From positions 1-20,095 of the forward strand of contig JBAXCY010000031.1 of assembly GCA_037141235.1 (NCBI GenBank): DNA of 20,095 bases, in the 5' to 3' direction. Source of the stretch: Bog-756 sp037141235. GTDB taxonomy: Bacteria > Actinomycetota > Acidimicrobiia > Acidimicrobiales > RAAP-2. A model generated the notes under the pieces. That model had not been told where the DNA came from and ran no database searches. It saw only the letters and a list, made by a program, of their open reading frames with translations. Shown one piece after another: positions 14,918-20,095 of the stretch (position 1 is the first letter of the stretch; every line of letters starts with the position of its first letter). The position numbers and the translations under genes are program-made.

Positions 14918-14937
14918 ACTATACCGTCTGGACGGTA
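14918..14937 (-). promoter_or_regulatory. TetR operator overlapping a leaderless promoter
   Basis: TACCGTC (14922-14928) and GACGGTA (14931-14937) form a 7-bp inverted repeat around TG, a typical TetR-family operator. On the minus strand TATAGT (14918-14923) is a good -10, six bases before GTG 14911, so transcription would start at or next to the start codon. The operator covers the -10 and the spacer, so binding of the repressor would block its own and the exporter's transcription. Confidence 0.7.
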
Positions 14938-15019
14938 CAGTGATGCCCGCTTTGCTAGGCGAGAGTTCCGGTCAGTGCTGGCCAGACGGGGCCAACTGTG
15001 TAGGGACGGCGTGGCGATG

Positions 15020-15250
15020 TCAGTGGCGGCGGTTCCCCAGGTGCCAGTGGCCGCAGATGCTGCAGGTATAGGGATCGAGGTCGACGCCGTCTTCGAGGCG
15101 CACCTGAAGGGCGTAGCGGTTGGCCTCGTCGGCCGACCCGTACTGGCTTTTGGGCGCGCCATCGGCCCGCCAGTGCTCTCTGGTCCCACCCCCGGCATCG
15201 GGGTCCCGTGCTCTGCGGACGGGCTTGCGGCCCCGCCTGGCCTTGGCCAT
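15020..15250 (-). CDS. Small basic protein with a C-terminal zinc-ribbon/finger-like motif
   Basis: A 76-aa protein. The first 15 residues are very basic (AKARRGRKPVRRARDP). The rest is SQYGSADEANRYALQVRLED followed by YTCSICGHWHLGNRRH, where Cys63, Cys66, His68 and His70 could bind zinc. Small proteins ending in a Tyr-x-Cys-x-x-Cys-x-x-Trp-His pattern occur in phages and actinobacteria, with no assigned function known to me. ATG 15250 has GGAG 8-11 nt upstream and lies 4 bp after the crotonase stop, so the two are probably one transcript. A nucleic-acid-binding role is an inference from the charge. Confidence 0.7.
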   Translation of the reverse strand: MAKARRGRKPVRRARDPDAGGGTREHWRADGAPKSQYGSADEANRYALQVRLEDGVDLDPYTCSICGHWHLGNRRH

Positions 15251-15254
15251 GCGC

Positions 15255-16055
15255 CTACTCCGTGTAGATCGGAGGCCGCTTCTCCTTGAAGGCGGCGGCG
15301 GCCTCGTTGAGGTTCCCGGTGAACCCGGCCAGCAGCTGGGTCCGATTCTCCATATCGACGGCGGTCTGGAGGCTTCCCACCTCGAGCGATCCCCACAGGG
15401 TGTCCTTGGTCAGCGTCAGCCCCAGCGGGCTCAGAGCGGACATCCCTTGCGCCATGGCCACGGCTCGGTCCAGCACCTCGTCGTCCTCCATCACCTGGGA
15501 CACCAGGCCGATCCGCTCGGCCTCGACGGCATCGACCTTGCGCCCGGTGAGGATGATTTCGTTGGAGCGCGACGTGCCGATGGCCCGAGGGAGCAGCCAG
15601 CTGACGCCGAGCTCGCATCCAGTCAGGCCATTCGTGATTCCAGCTCCACAGAACACCGCCGAGCGCCCGGCCAGGCGGATATCGGCGCCCAGGGTCAGGC
15701 ACATGCCACCGCCGTAGGCAGGGCCCTTGATGGCGGCGATCACCGGCTGGGGCATATTGCGCAGTGCGGGGACCACGCCGCCCATGAACTCCATGGCTCG
15801 TAGGCCCATCCGGTGTCGGCCGAGGTCTTCGATGCCCGGAGGCAGGCCAGCGAACTCGAGTTCGAGACCCGAGCAGAAGGCTCGTCCTGCGCCAGTGAGG
15901 ACGACCACGCGGCAGTCGTTGTCCGCGGACACCTGGGCCAGAGCGGTGTAGAGATCGCCCACGAGGGCGAAGGACATGGAGTTCAGGCGGTCCGGGTTGT
16001 CAAGGGTGATGATGCGCACATGGTCGGCTGGAGTGGAGACGGAGACGAGTGACAT
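15255..16055 (-). CDS. Enoyl-CoA hydratase/isomerase (crotonase) family protein
   Basis: A 266-aa crotonase-fold enzyme acting on acyl-CoA thioesters. The oxyanion-hole motifs are present: GAGRAFCSGLELE and KGPAYGGGMCLTLGADIRLA. The two catalytic glutamates of classical enoyl-CoA hydratase are not conserved: by alignment to rat ECH, the Glu144 position is Cys (GGGMC) and the Glu164 position is Gly. An acidic residue appears instead in TGCELGVSWLLPRAIG, where dienoyl-CoA isomerase has Asp204. Isomerase, lyase or other crotonase chemistry is therefore more likely than plain beta-oxidation hydration. ATG 16055 gives a normal N-terminus. A GTG at 16073 would add six residues. Neither has a strong ribosome site. 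It is divergent from algH and upstream of the small zinc protein. Confidence 0.85.
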   Translation of the reverse strand: MSLVSVSTPADHVRIITLDNPDRLNSMSFALVGDLYTALAQVSADNDCRVVVLTGAGRAFCSGLELEFAGLPPGIEDLGRHRMGLRAMEFMGGVVPALRNMPQPVIAAIKGPAYGGGMCLTLGADIRLAGRSAVFCGAGITNGLTGCELGVSWLLPRAIGTSRSNEIILTGRKVDAVEAERIGLVSQVMEDDEVLDRAVAMAQGMSALSPLGLTLTKDTLWGSLEVGSLQTAVDMENRTQLLAGFTGNLNEAAAAFKEKRPPIYTE

Positions 16056-16090
16056 GAGCACAGCCTGATCCACGTCGAGGGCGAGCGCCA

Positions 16091-16126
16091 GTCGTCACTG
16101 TCGCCGGTGTCGTCACTGTCGCCGGT
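16091..16126. repeat. Perfect 18-bp tandem duplication
   Basis: GTCGTCACTGTCGCCGGT is present at 16091-16108 and 16109-16126 without a mismatch, in the divergent gap between the crotonase and algH genes, immediately before GTG 16127. Confidence 0.95.
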
Positions 16127-16144
16127 GTGCCGATCGGCTACCTC

Positions 16145-16798
16145 ATGAGGCATCATCTGCAGGTGCCCATCGAACCCTTCGCCGAGTTCGACCCCTATGG
16201 GGGCGAACCGGAACCCGTCACGCTGGTCGGCCGCCTCCTGGTGGCCACTCCGGCCATCGACGACCCCAACTTCTGGCGCCGGGTGATCCTGGTACTCGAC
16301 CATGGAGCCCTGGGGGCTATGGGGGTGGTCATCGACCGCCCAGGCGGGGTCGAGGTCGACCAGTTGCTGCCCCGGTGGTACGCGGTGGCGACCGCCCCCG
16401 CCGAGTTGTTCACCGGTGGTCCAGTGGAGCGCGACTCGTTGATCGGCCTGGTGCGCCTTCGGTCGCGAGCTGACGGTGAAGCCGGTGCCCCCGGATGTCC
16501 TGCAGGTTGGAGGCAGATGGTGGACGACGAGCGACCCATCGGTACTGTCGATCTCAGTGTGGACCCATCGGACTATGGGGGATCGATCGTGGGGGCCCGG
16601 CTCTTTTCGGGTCGCGCCGGATGGGACTCGGGTCAGCTCGAGGACGAGATCGATGAGGGCTCGTGGTACGTGGTGCCAGCAGAAGCCCGAGACCCCATCT
16701 CGGCCGACCCCGAAGGGCTGTGGCGTCGGGTACTGCGGCGCCAGGGCGGGGCGTTGGCCCTGGTATCCGGGTTCCCCGAGGATCCGGCCCGCAACTAG
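16145..16798 (+). CDS. YqgE/AlgH family protein (UPF0301)
   Basis: A 217-aa member of the conserved YqgE/AlgH family. Landmarks: LVGRLLVATPAIDDPNFWRR, VILVLDHGALGAMGVVIDRP, ELFTGGPVERDSLIGL, and the C-terminal ARLFSGRAGWDSGQLEDEID followed by GSWYVVP. The family's biochemical role is unknown; a regulatory role in alginate production was once proposed in Pseudomonas. ATG 16145 is preferred over GTG 16127, which lies right after the 18-bp duplication; neither has a clear ribosome site. The 31 residues before the conserved core are longer than in most homologues. Convergent with the LysR gene, with a 61-bp gap. Confidence 0.88.
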   Translation: MRHHLQVPIEPFAEFDPYGGEPEPVTLVGRLLVATPAIDDPNFWRRVILVLDHGALGAMGVVIDRPGGVEVDQLLPRWYAVATAPAELFTGGPVERDSLIGLVRLRSRADGEAGAPGCPAGWRQMVDDERPIGTVDLSVDPSDYGGSIVGARLFSGRAGWDSGQLEDEIDEGSWYVVPAEARDPISADPEGLWRRVLRRQGGALALVSGFPEDPARN

Positions 16799-16834
16799 GG
16801 CAGCCAGGAAGTGCTCCGTCCTGCCGGTAGATGA

Positions 16835-16858
16835 GCGACGCAGCGACGCAGCGACGTG
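16835..16858. repeat. 8-bp tandem repeat between convergent algH and LysR genes
   Basis: GCGACGCA occurs at 16835-16842 and 16843-16850, with an imperfect third (GCGACGTG, 16851-16858). No terminator hairpin was found in this gap. Confidence 0.6.
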
Positions 16859-16859
16859 C

Positions 16860-17774
16860 TCAGGTGGGCAGGTGGAGTCCCTGGGGTCGACCATCGGGCT
16901 GGGCCACTGTGGTCTGGATCAGCTCGATGAGCGCACGGGTGGGTGCCGACGGCAGGCCCCGGCTGCGCTGGGCGACTCCCACCCGGCGGCGGGGGAGCCC
17001 AGCGACCGGCACCGGCCGGAACCGGTCCCGCAGAAACCCGGGGATGGCGGTGGCCGGCAGGATGGCCGGTCCGTACCCTTCGAAGGTGAGCGAGGCGATG
17101 AGGCGGAGTCCGTCGATTTCGGCGGCAGGCTGCAACATGATCCCGAGGGGTCGGGTAAGGGCGTCGAGCTCGTCGCGGAACGAGGTGCCTGGCAGCGGCA
17201 GCAGCAGCTCCAGATCGGCCAGGTCCTCGAGGCCGAGTGGGTGATCAGCCCCGGCCAGTGCGTGCCCCTCGGGCACCACCAGCATCAAGTCCTCCTCGAA
17301 CAGCTTCCGGGTGACGAGGTCCCGCCCGCTGACCGGCAGGTGGAGGATGGCCAGATCGAGTTGCCCGTTGGCCAACTGCGGCTCGAGGCCGGTGGTGGTG
17401 CCCTCGACGATGACCATGCGCAGTTTCGGGTGGCGGTGCAAGACGGCGTCCATCAGGCGGGGCACGAGCCAGCGGGCCGTGGTGCCGATCATCCCCACCC
17501 GGACCGTTCCGGTCACCTCGTGCTTGCAGGCGGCTACATCGGACAGCAGGGCGTCGAGCTCGGACAGTATGCGGCGGGCCCGGGCCACCACTACCAGGCC
17601 CTCTTCGGTCAGTCGCCCGTCGGCCCGGTCGATCAACGGGGCGCCCAACTCCTTCTCCAAACGGGCCACATGGGCCGACACATTGGACTGGACGGTGCCG
17701 AGGTGTTCAGCTGCCGCCGAGAACGTCCCGTGGTCGCTGATGGCGGTGAGGGCTTGCAGGTGTCGGAGTTCCAT
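16860..17774 (-). CDS. LysR-family transcriptional regulator
   Basis: A 304-aa protein. Residues 1-60 form the winged HTH (MELRHLQALTAISDHGTFSA, then HLGTVQSNVSAHVARLEKEL), typical of LysR regulators. Residues about 92-290 form the periplasmic-binding-like effector domain, starting TGTVRVGMIGTTARWLVPRL. The effector is not known. ATG 17774 has no ribosome site; an A/T-rich stretch with TATCGT (17783-17788, minus strand) lies 8 nt upstream, so a leaderless start is possible. AGATATCT (17791-17798) is a short palindrome just behind and could be an autoregulatory site. The only divergent transcript is the candidate 6C RNA, whose promoter starts 36 bp away, so the LysR protein might also affect that RNA (inference). 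Confidence 0.9.
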   Translation of the reverse strand: MELRHLQALTAISDHGTFSAAAEHLGTVQSNVSAHVARLEKELGAPLIDRADGRLTEEGLVVVARARRILSELDALLSDVAACKHEVTGTVRVGMIGTTARWLVPRLMDAVLHRHPKLRMVIVEGTTTGLEPQLANGQLDLAILHLPVSGRDLVTRKLFEEDLMLVVPEGHALAGADHPLGLEDLADLELLLPLPGTSFRDELDALTRPLGIMLQPAAEIDGLRLIASLTFEGYGPAILPATAIPGFLRDRFRPVPVAGLPRRRVGVAQRSRGLPSAPTRALIELIQTTVAQPDGRPQGLHLPT

Positions 17775-17809
17775 CGCTTAAAACGATAGCAGATATCTAA
17801 ACAAACTCA

Positions 17810-17837
17810 TTGACTGATCGCTCGCGACTGTTATACA
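17810..17837 (+). promoter_or_regulatory. Strong sigma-70/SigA-type promoter for the candidate 6C RNA
   Basis: TTGACT (17810-17815) and TATACA (17832-17837) are separated by 16 bp, the best housekeeping-type promoter visible in the window. No open reading frame with a ribosome site begins downstream until 18100, while a structured RNA follows directly. Confidence 0.8.
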
Positions 17838-17842
17838 GTTAG

Positions 17843-17931
17843 TTCTGCGACCACAGGACTTAGGAATCCCCCTCCTTTCCTTGTTGAGTCAGTGCGAAGG
17901 GACCACCTCTCCCCCCCTGGTGGTCCCTTTG
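17843..17931 (+). ncRNA. Candidate 6C small RNA
   Basis: About 90 nt from the promoter's expected start to a hairpin. Two stem-loops carry cytosine-rich loops. The first has AGGAA (17862-17866) pairing TTCCT (17877-17881), with an outer GACT/AGTC stem (17857-17860 and 17887-17890) and loop TCCCCCTCCT. The second has an 11-bp perfect stem (17897-17907 with 17919-17929) and loop TCTCCCCCCCT with seven C. Two stem-loops with runs of about six C are the definition of the actinobacterial 6C RNA family (M. tuberculosis B11 is about 93 nt), known to pair with G-rich ribosome sites. Ends are estimated from the promoter and hairpin. Recognised by structure, not by alignment. Confidence 0.7.
17897..17930 (+). 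terminator. Hairpin terminator of the 6C RNA
   Basis: A perfect 11-bp stem AAGGGACCACC/GGTGGTCCCTT with an 11-nt C-rich loop, followed only by TTT. The T-run is short, but the stem is strong, and in this RNA family the second stem-loop also serves as terminator. Confidence 0.55.
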
Positions 17932-17970
17932 CCGCGTCATGGGGCAGGTGGCGGCGTCGCCTGAGGGGAA

Positions 17971-18045
17971 AGGCCAGTCATGCGAGGACCGGTCATGCGA
18001 GGACCGGTCATGCGAGAGCCAGTCATGTGAGGACCGGTCATGAAG
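17971..18045. repeat. 15-bp tandem repeat, five copies
   Basis: Units of GGACCGGTCATGCGA type at 17971, 17986, 18001, 18016 and 18031. Copies 2 and 3 are identical and the others differ at a few bases. The array fills the leader between the 6C RNA and the HAD-PlsC gene. Each unit contains GACCGGTC, an 8-bp palindrome, in copies 2, 3 and 5, so it could also be a set of protein-binding sites. Confidence 0.9.
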
Positions 18046-18099
18046 TCGCGGACCGGATGTCGTTACCCGACCTGGGGCGGCCGGCAGTAGGTTGAGGGG

Positions 18100-19482
18100 A
18101 TGACCGACGCCAGCGGAGCCGTCTTTGTCGACCTCGACCGCACCCTCATCGGTTCGGCCAGCGGACCGATCCTGCAAGCCGCCATGGTGGCCGAGGGAGT
18201 CCTGCCCTCTGGTCGCTCGATCCCTGGTGAGCGCTACCTCTACGGCTTCTACAACTCGTTCGGCGAGACTGCGCCCTTCATGGGCCTGGCCCGCGCCGCC
18301 GCCCGATTGATGAAGGGCCGATCCCCCGAAGCGGTCCGGCGTGCCGGTGCGGCATCGGTGGAGGCCTTGATCGACCTGGTTCAGCCCTGGGCCCTCGAGG
18401 TGCTCGGCGCCCACCGGGCCGAGGGGCGACTCCTGGTGCTGGCCACCACCTCGCCGTTCGACCTCATCTCACCGCTGGCCGAGGCACTCGACTTCGACGA
18501 CGTGATCGCCACCCGCTACCAAGCCATCGACGGGGTCTACACGGGGCGCCTCGATGGCCGCTTTACCTGGGGCCTGGGCAAACGCGACGCGGCTCGAGAG
18601 TGGGCCGCGGCCCACTCGATCGATATGACTGACTGCCACGTCTACTCGGACAGTTTCTTCGACGTGCCCGTGCTCAGCGCTGTCGGTCACCCGCATCCCC
18701 TGAACGCCGATCCAAGGCTGGCGGCGGTGGCCCTGGTCAAGCGGTGGCCGCTCGAGCACTGGGACCGTCCGCCCGGCGTCCCCTCTGTGGTCGGACTCGA
18801 GCCCTACCACCTACTGCGCCCGTTCTTCCGCCCCGAGGCTTTCCCCTACGCCCGGTTCACGGTCGCCGGCGTCGAGCACGTCCCGGCCGAGGGCCCGGTC
18901 ATCTTGGTGTCGAACCACCGGAGCTATTTCGATGTAGCCGCCCTGGGCATGGTGGCTGCCAAGATCGGTCGTCCCACCCGATTCATGGGCAAACAAGAGC
19001 TGTTCGATGCGCCAGTGGTCGGCCAGTTGGCCCGGGCGCTCGGGGGGATCCCTGTCGATCGCGACAGTGCACCGGGAGATTCCATGCGCATGGCCACGAC
19101 CGCACTGCGGGCCGGCGAGGCGGTGTTCGTACTGCCTCAGGGCACCATCCCCCGTGGCGAGGCCTTCTTCGACCCGGTGCTGTTCGGCAAGACCGGGGCC
19201 GCCCGCCTGGCCGCCGATACCGGTGCGACGGTTATCCCTATAGCCGTGTGGGGAACCGAAATGGTGTGGCCCCGTTCGGCCAAGGTGCCGAACGTGACCG
19301 CCATCCAGCATCCGCCCCGGGTGATCGTGACCGTGGGGCCACCGGTCGCCATGGGGGGAACCGACATGGTGGCCGATACGGCCATGCTGATGGGCACCAT
19401 CGCCGACATGCTGCCGGCTGAGGCCCGGGAGGTGCATGTGCCGACCGACGAGGAACTGGCCGCCACCCGACCTTCGGCGTGA
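18100..19482 (+). CDS. HAD-family phosphatase fused to 1-acylglycerol-3-phosphate O-acyltransferase (PlsC)
   Basis: A 460-aa two-domain protein. The N-terminal HAD-IB phosphatase (about 1-220) has motif I DLDRTLI (Asp11, Asp13), motif II in LATTS (Thr117), Lys161, and motif IV YSDSFFDVP (Asp184, Asp188). The C-terminal acyltransferase (about 245-450) has NHRSYFD with the HX4D pair His273/Asp278, GIPVDRDS, and VLPQGTIPRG at the block usually reading FPEGTR. The fusion resembles mycobacterial Rv2483c-type proteins in glycerophospholipid synthesis, acylating lysophosphatidate and perhaps dephosphorylating a lipid phosphate. ATG 18100 is preceded by a G-rich AGGTTGAGGGG. The stop overlaps GTG 19479 of the next gene. 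Which reaction dominates is not decided by sequence. Confidence 0.92.
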   Translation: MTDASGAVFVDLDRTLIGSASGPILQAAMVAEGVLPSGRSIPGERYLYGFYNSFGETAPFMGLARAAARLMKGRSPEAVRRAGAASVEALIDLVQPWALEVLGAHRAEGRLLVLATTSPFDLISPLAEALDFDDVIATRYQAIDGVYTGRLDGRFTWGLGKRDAAREWAAAHSIDMTDCHVYSDSFFDVPVLSAVGHPHPLNADPRLAAVALVKRWPLEHWDRPPGVPSVVGLEPYHLLRPFFRPEAFPYARFTVAGVEHVPAEGPVILVSNHRSYFDVAALGMVAAKIGRPTRFMGKQELFDAPVVGQLARALGGIPVDRDSAPGDSMRMATTALRAGEAVFVLPQGTIPRGEAFFDPVLFGKTGAARLAADTGATVIPIAVWGTEMVWPRSAKVPNVTAIQHPPRVIVTVGPPVAMGGTDMVADTAMLMGTIADMLPAEAREVHVPTDEELAATRPSA

Positions 19483-20095
19483 CCATCCGTCCGACCTCAG
19501 CGTCCCGTTCGGGTTCAGCGTCCCGTTCGGGTTCACCAACGCTGGGTGTCCGGGCCCAGGCTGCGGTGGCGTCCGCCGCCACGGTCAACCGTCTCTCCCG
19601 GGCCTTGGGCCGCGGCAGCGGCACGGTGGCCGGAGGCCGTATCGGTCTGATGGTCGACCCCAGTCTGTTGGCCGCCTTGACTGTCGGCCGGCACGTGGTG
19701 CTGGTCTCGGGGACCAACGGCAAGACCACCACCACGCGACTGCTGAGTGCCGCGCTGTCCGGCCTCGACGGCATGGGCACCGTAGTGAGCAACGAAACCG
19801 GGGCCAACATGCCCGCCGGTCATGTGGCCGCCCTGGCCGGAGCCCCTGATGCTTCGGTGGCCGTGCTGGAGGTCGATGAGGGCTACCTGGGGCGCCTGGT
19901 GGAGGAGACCTCGCCTGAGGTGATCGTGCTACTCAACCTGTCGAGGGATCAGCTCGATCGGATCGCCGAGGTGCGGATGCTGGTTGATCGGTGGCGCACC
20001 GCTCTTGGGGGACTCAGCCCGACGGGACTCCCATCGTTGCCCACTGGATCCTCGACCACTGGATCCTCGACCACTGGATCCTCGACCCCTCGAGC
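19479..20095 (+). CDS. murT: Lipid II isoglutaminyl synthase subunit MurT-like ligase (5' part; runs off the window)
   Basis: The frame is open from GTG 19479 to the window end (205 codons seen). The GTG overlaps the HAD-PlsC stop (GTGA). After a short Ser/Arg-rich start the chain has NRLSRALGRGSGTVAGGRIG, the ATP-binding P-loop VLVSGTNGKTTTTRLL, SNETGANMPAG, VAVLEVDEGYLGRLVEE and VIVLLNLSRDQLDR. This order and the NxxRDQxDR signature fit MurT, which with GatD amidates the glutamate of lipid II, better than MurC-F. The last 20 or so visible residues (LPTGSSTTGSSTTGSST) come from a 15-bp tandem repeat and look like an insertion in the ligase domain. A downstream gatD would be expected outside the window. 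Confidence 0.88.
   Translation, partial: MTIRPTSASRSGSASRSGSPTLGVRAQAAVASAATVNRLSRALGRGSGTVAGGRIGLMVDPSLLAALTVGRHVVLVSGTNGKTTTTRLLSAALSGLDGMGTVVSNETGANMPAGHVAALAGAPDASVAVLEVDEGYLGRLVEETSPEVIVLLNLSRDQLDRIAEVRMLVDRWRTALGGLSPTGLPSLPTGSSTTGSSTTGSSTPR
19497..19532 (+). repeat. Perfect 18-bp coding tandem duplication at the MurT N-terminus
   Basis: TCAGCGTCCCGTTCGGGT at 19497-19514 and 19515-19532 encodes a repeated SASRSG before the conserved MurT core. It is absent from the usual family start. Confidence 0.95.
20041..20085 (+). repeat. 15-bp coding tandem repeat inside the MurT-like ligase
   Basis: CCACTGGATCCTCGA occurs perfectly at 20041-20055, 20056-20070 and 20071-20085, encoding TGSST repeats, and the array reaches almost to the window end, so its full length is unknown. 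Its perfect identity suggests a recent origin or variable copy number. Confidence 0.95.

Noticed and set aside
14960..15010. Terminator hairpin after the small zinc protein gene
   Set aside because: Only a 5-6 bp TGGCC/GGCCA stem without a T-run on the relevant strand. Not strong enough to annotate.
15983..16894. Minus-strand open frame of 303 aa containing TGDSDD repeats
   Set aside because: Antisense to algH. The repeat comes from the 18-bp duplication at 16091-16126.
16476..17789. Plus-strand open frame of 437 aa
   Set aside because: Antisense to the LysR gene and overlapping algH in another frame. Gln/Gly/Arg-rich shadow.
17971..18045. CRISPR-like array
   Set aside because: Repeats are 15 bp and directly adjacent with no unique spacers, and no cas gene is nearby.
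17892..18095. Small plus-strand open frame with HARTG repeats
   Set aside because: Begins inside the 6C RNA hairpin and is made of the 15-bp array. No ribosome site.

Overview
The window is a high-GC (roughly two-thirds G+C by eye) actinobacterial chromosome segment. Three things point to the class Acidimicrobiia, as an inference rather than a proof: the secreted protein built on repeated GYWLVxxDGGVFAFG units, the paired F420-type LLM oxidoreductases, and a candidate 6C-type small RNA, a family known from Actinobacteria. No tRNA, rRNA, CRISPR array, transposase or phage gene was seen. Most genes belong to recognisable families, so I see no obvious defence or mobile system. The less ordinary content lies in the surface proteins, the small RNA, one unrecognised protein, and a striking number of short tandem repeats.

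Layout. Positions 42-1811 (-) encode a secreted lipoprotein with two fibronectin type III domains and a putative beta-propeller domain. A gene-poor stretch follows (1812-2295). An ECF sigma factor and an overlapping single-pass membrane protein with a long Ser/Thr/Gly-rich tail come next (2296-4039, +), probably a sigma/regulator or sigma/surface-protein pair. Converging on them is a secreted GH43-like protein with a six-unit repeat domain (4103-5908, -).

From 6074 to 12440 (+) lies a tightly packed run: a DUF7064/7065-like protein, a hotdog thioesterase, an LLM oxidoreductase, NhaA, then after 102 bp a type II peroxiredoxin, a nitroreductase, a second LLM oxidoreductase and an unrecognised 161-aa protein. 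Gaps are 5-12 bp or ATGA overlaps except before the peroxiredoxin, where a new promoter is likely. Content suggests redox and lipid/acyl metabolism using flavin or F420 cofactors. MscL (12511-12924) follows on its own. Together with NhaA it gives the region an ion/osmotic-stress element.

The minus strand then carries an MFS exporter whose 3' end overlaps mscL, coupled by a GTGA overlap to a TetR regulator. The TetR gene starts at a palindromic operator that overlaps its likely -10 box. Upstream, also on minus, are a crotonase and a 76-aa Zn-ribbon-like protein. An AlgH/YqgE protein (+) and a LysR regulator (-) converge. A strong promoter at 17810-17837 then drives a roughly 90-nt RNA with two C-rich hairpin loops (6C RNA). 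Finally there is a HAD phosphatase-PlsC acyltransferase fusion (18100-19482), overlapped by GTGA with the 5' part of a MurT-like ligase gene that runs off the window at 20095.

A cross-cutting theme is short perfect or near-perfect tandem repeats (units of 9, 12, 15, 16 and 18 bp) both inside genes and between them. Almost all have a unit divisible by three.
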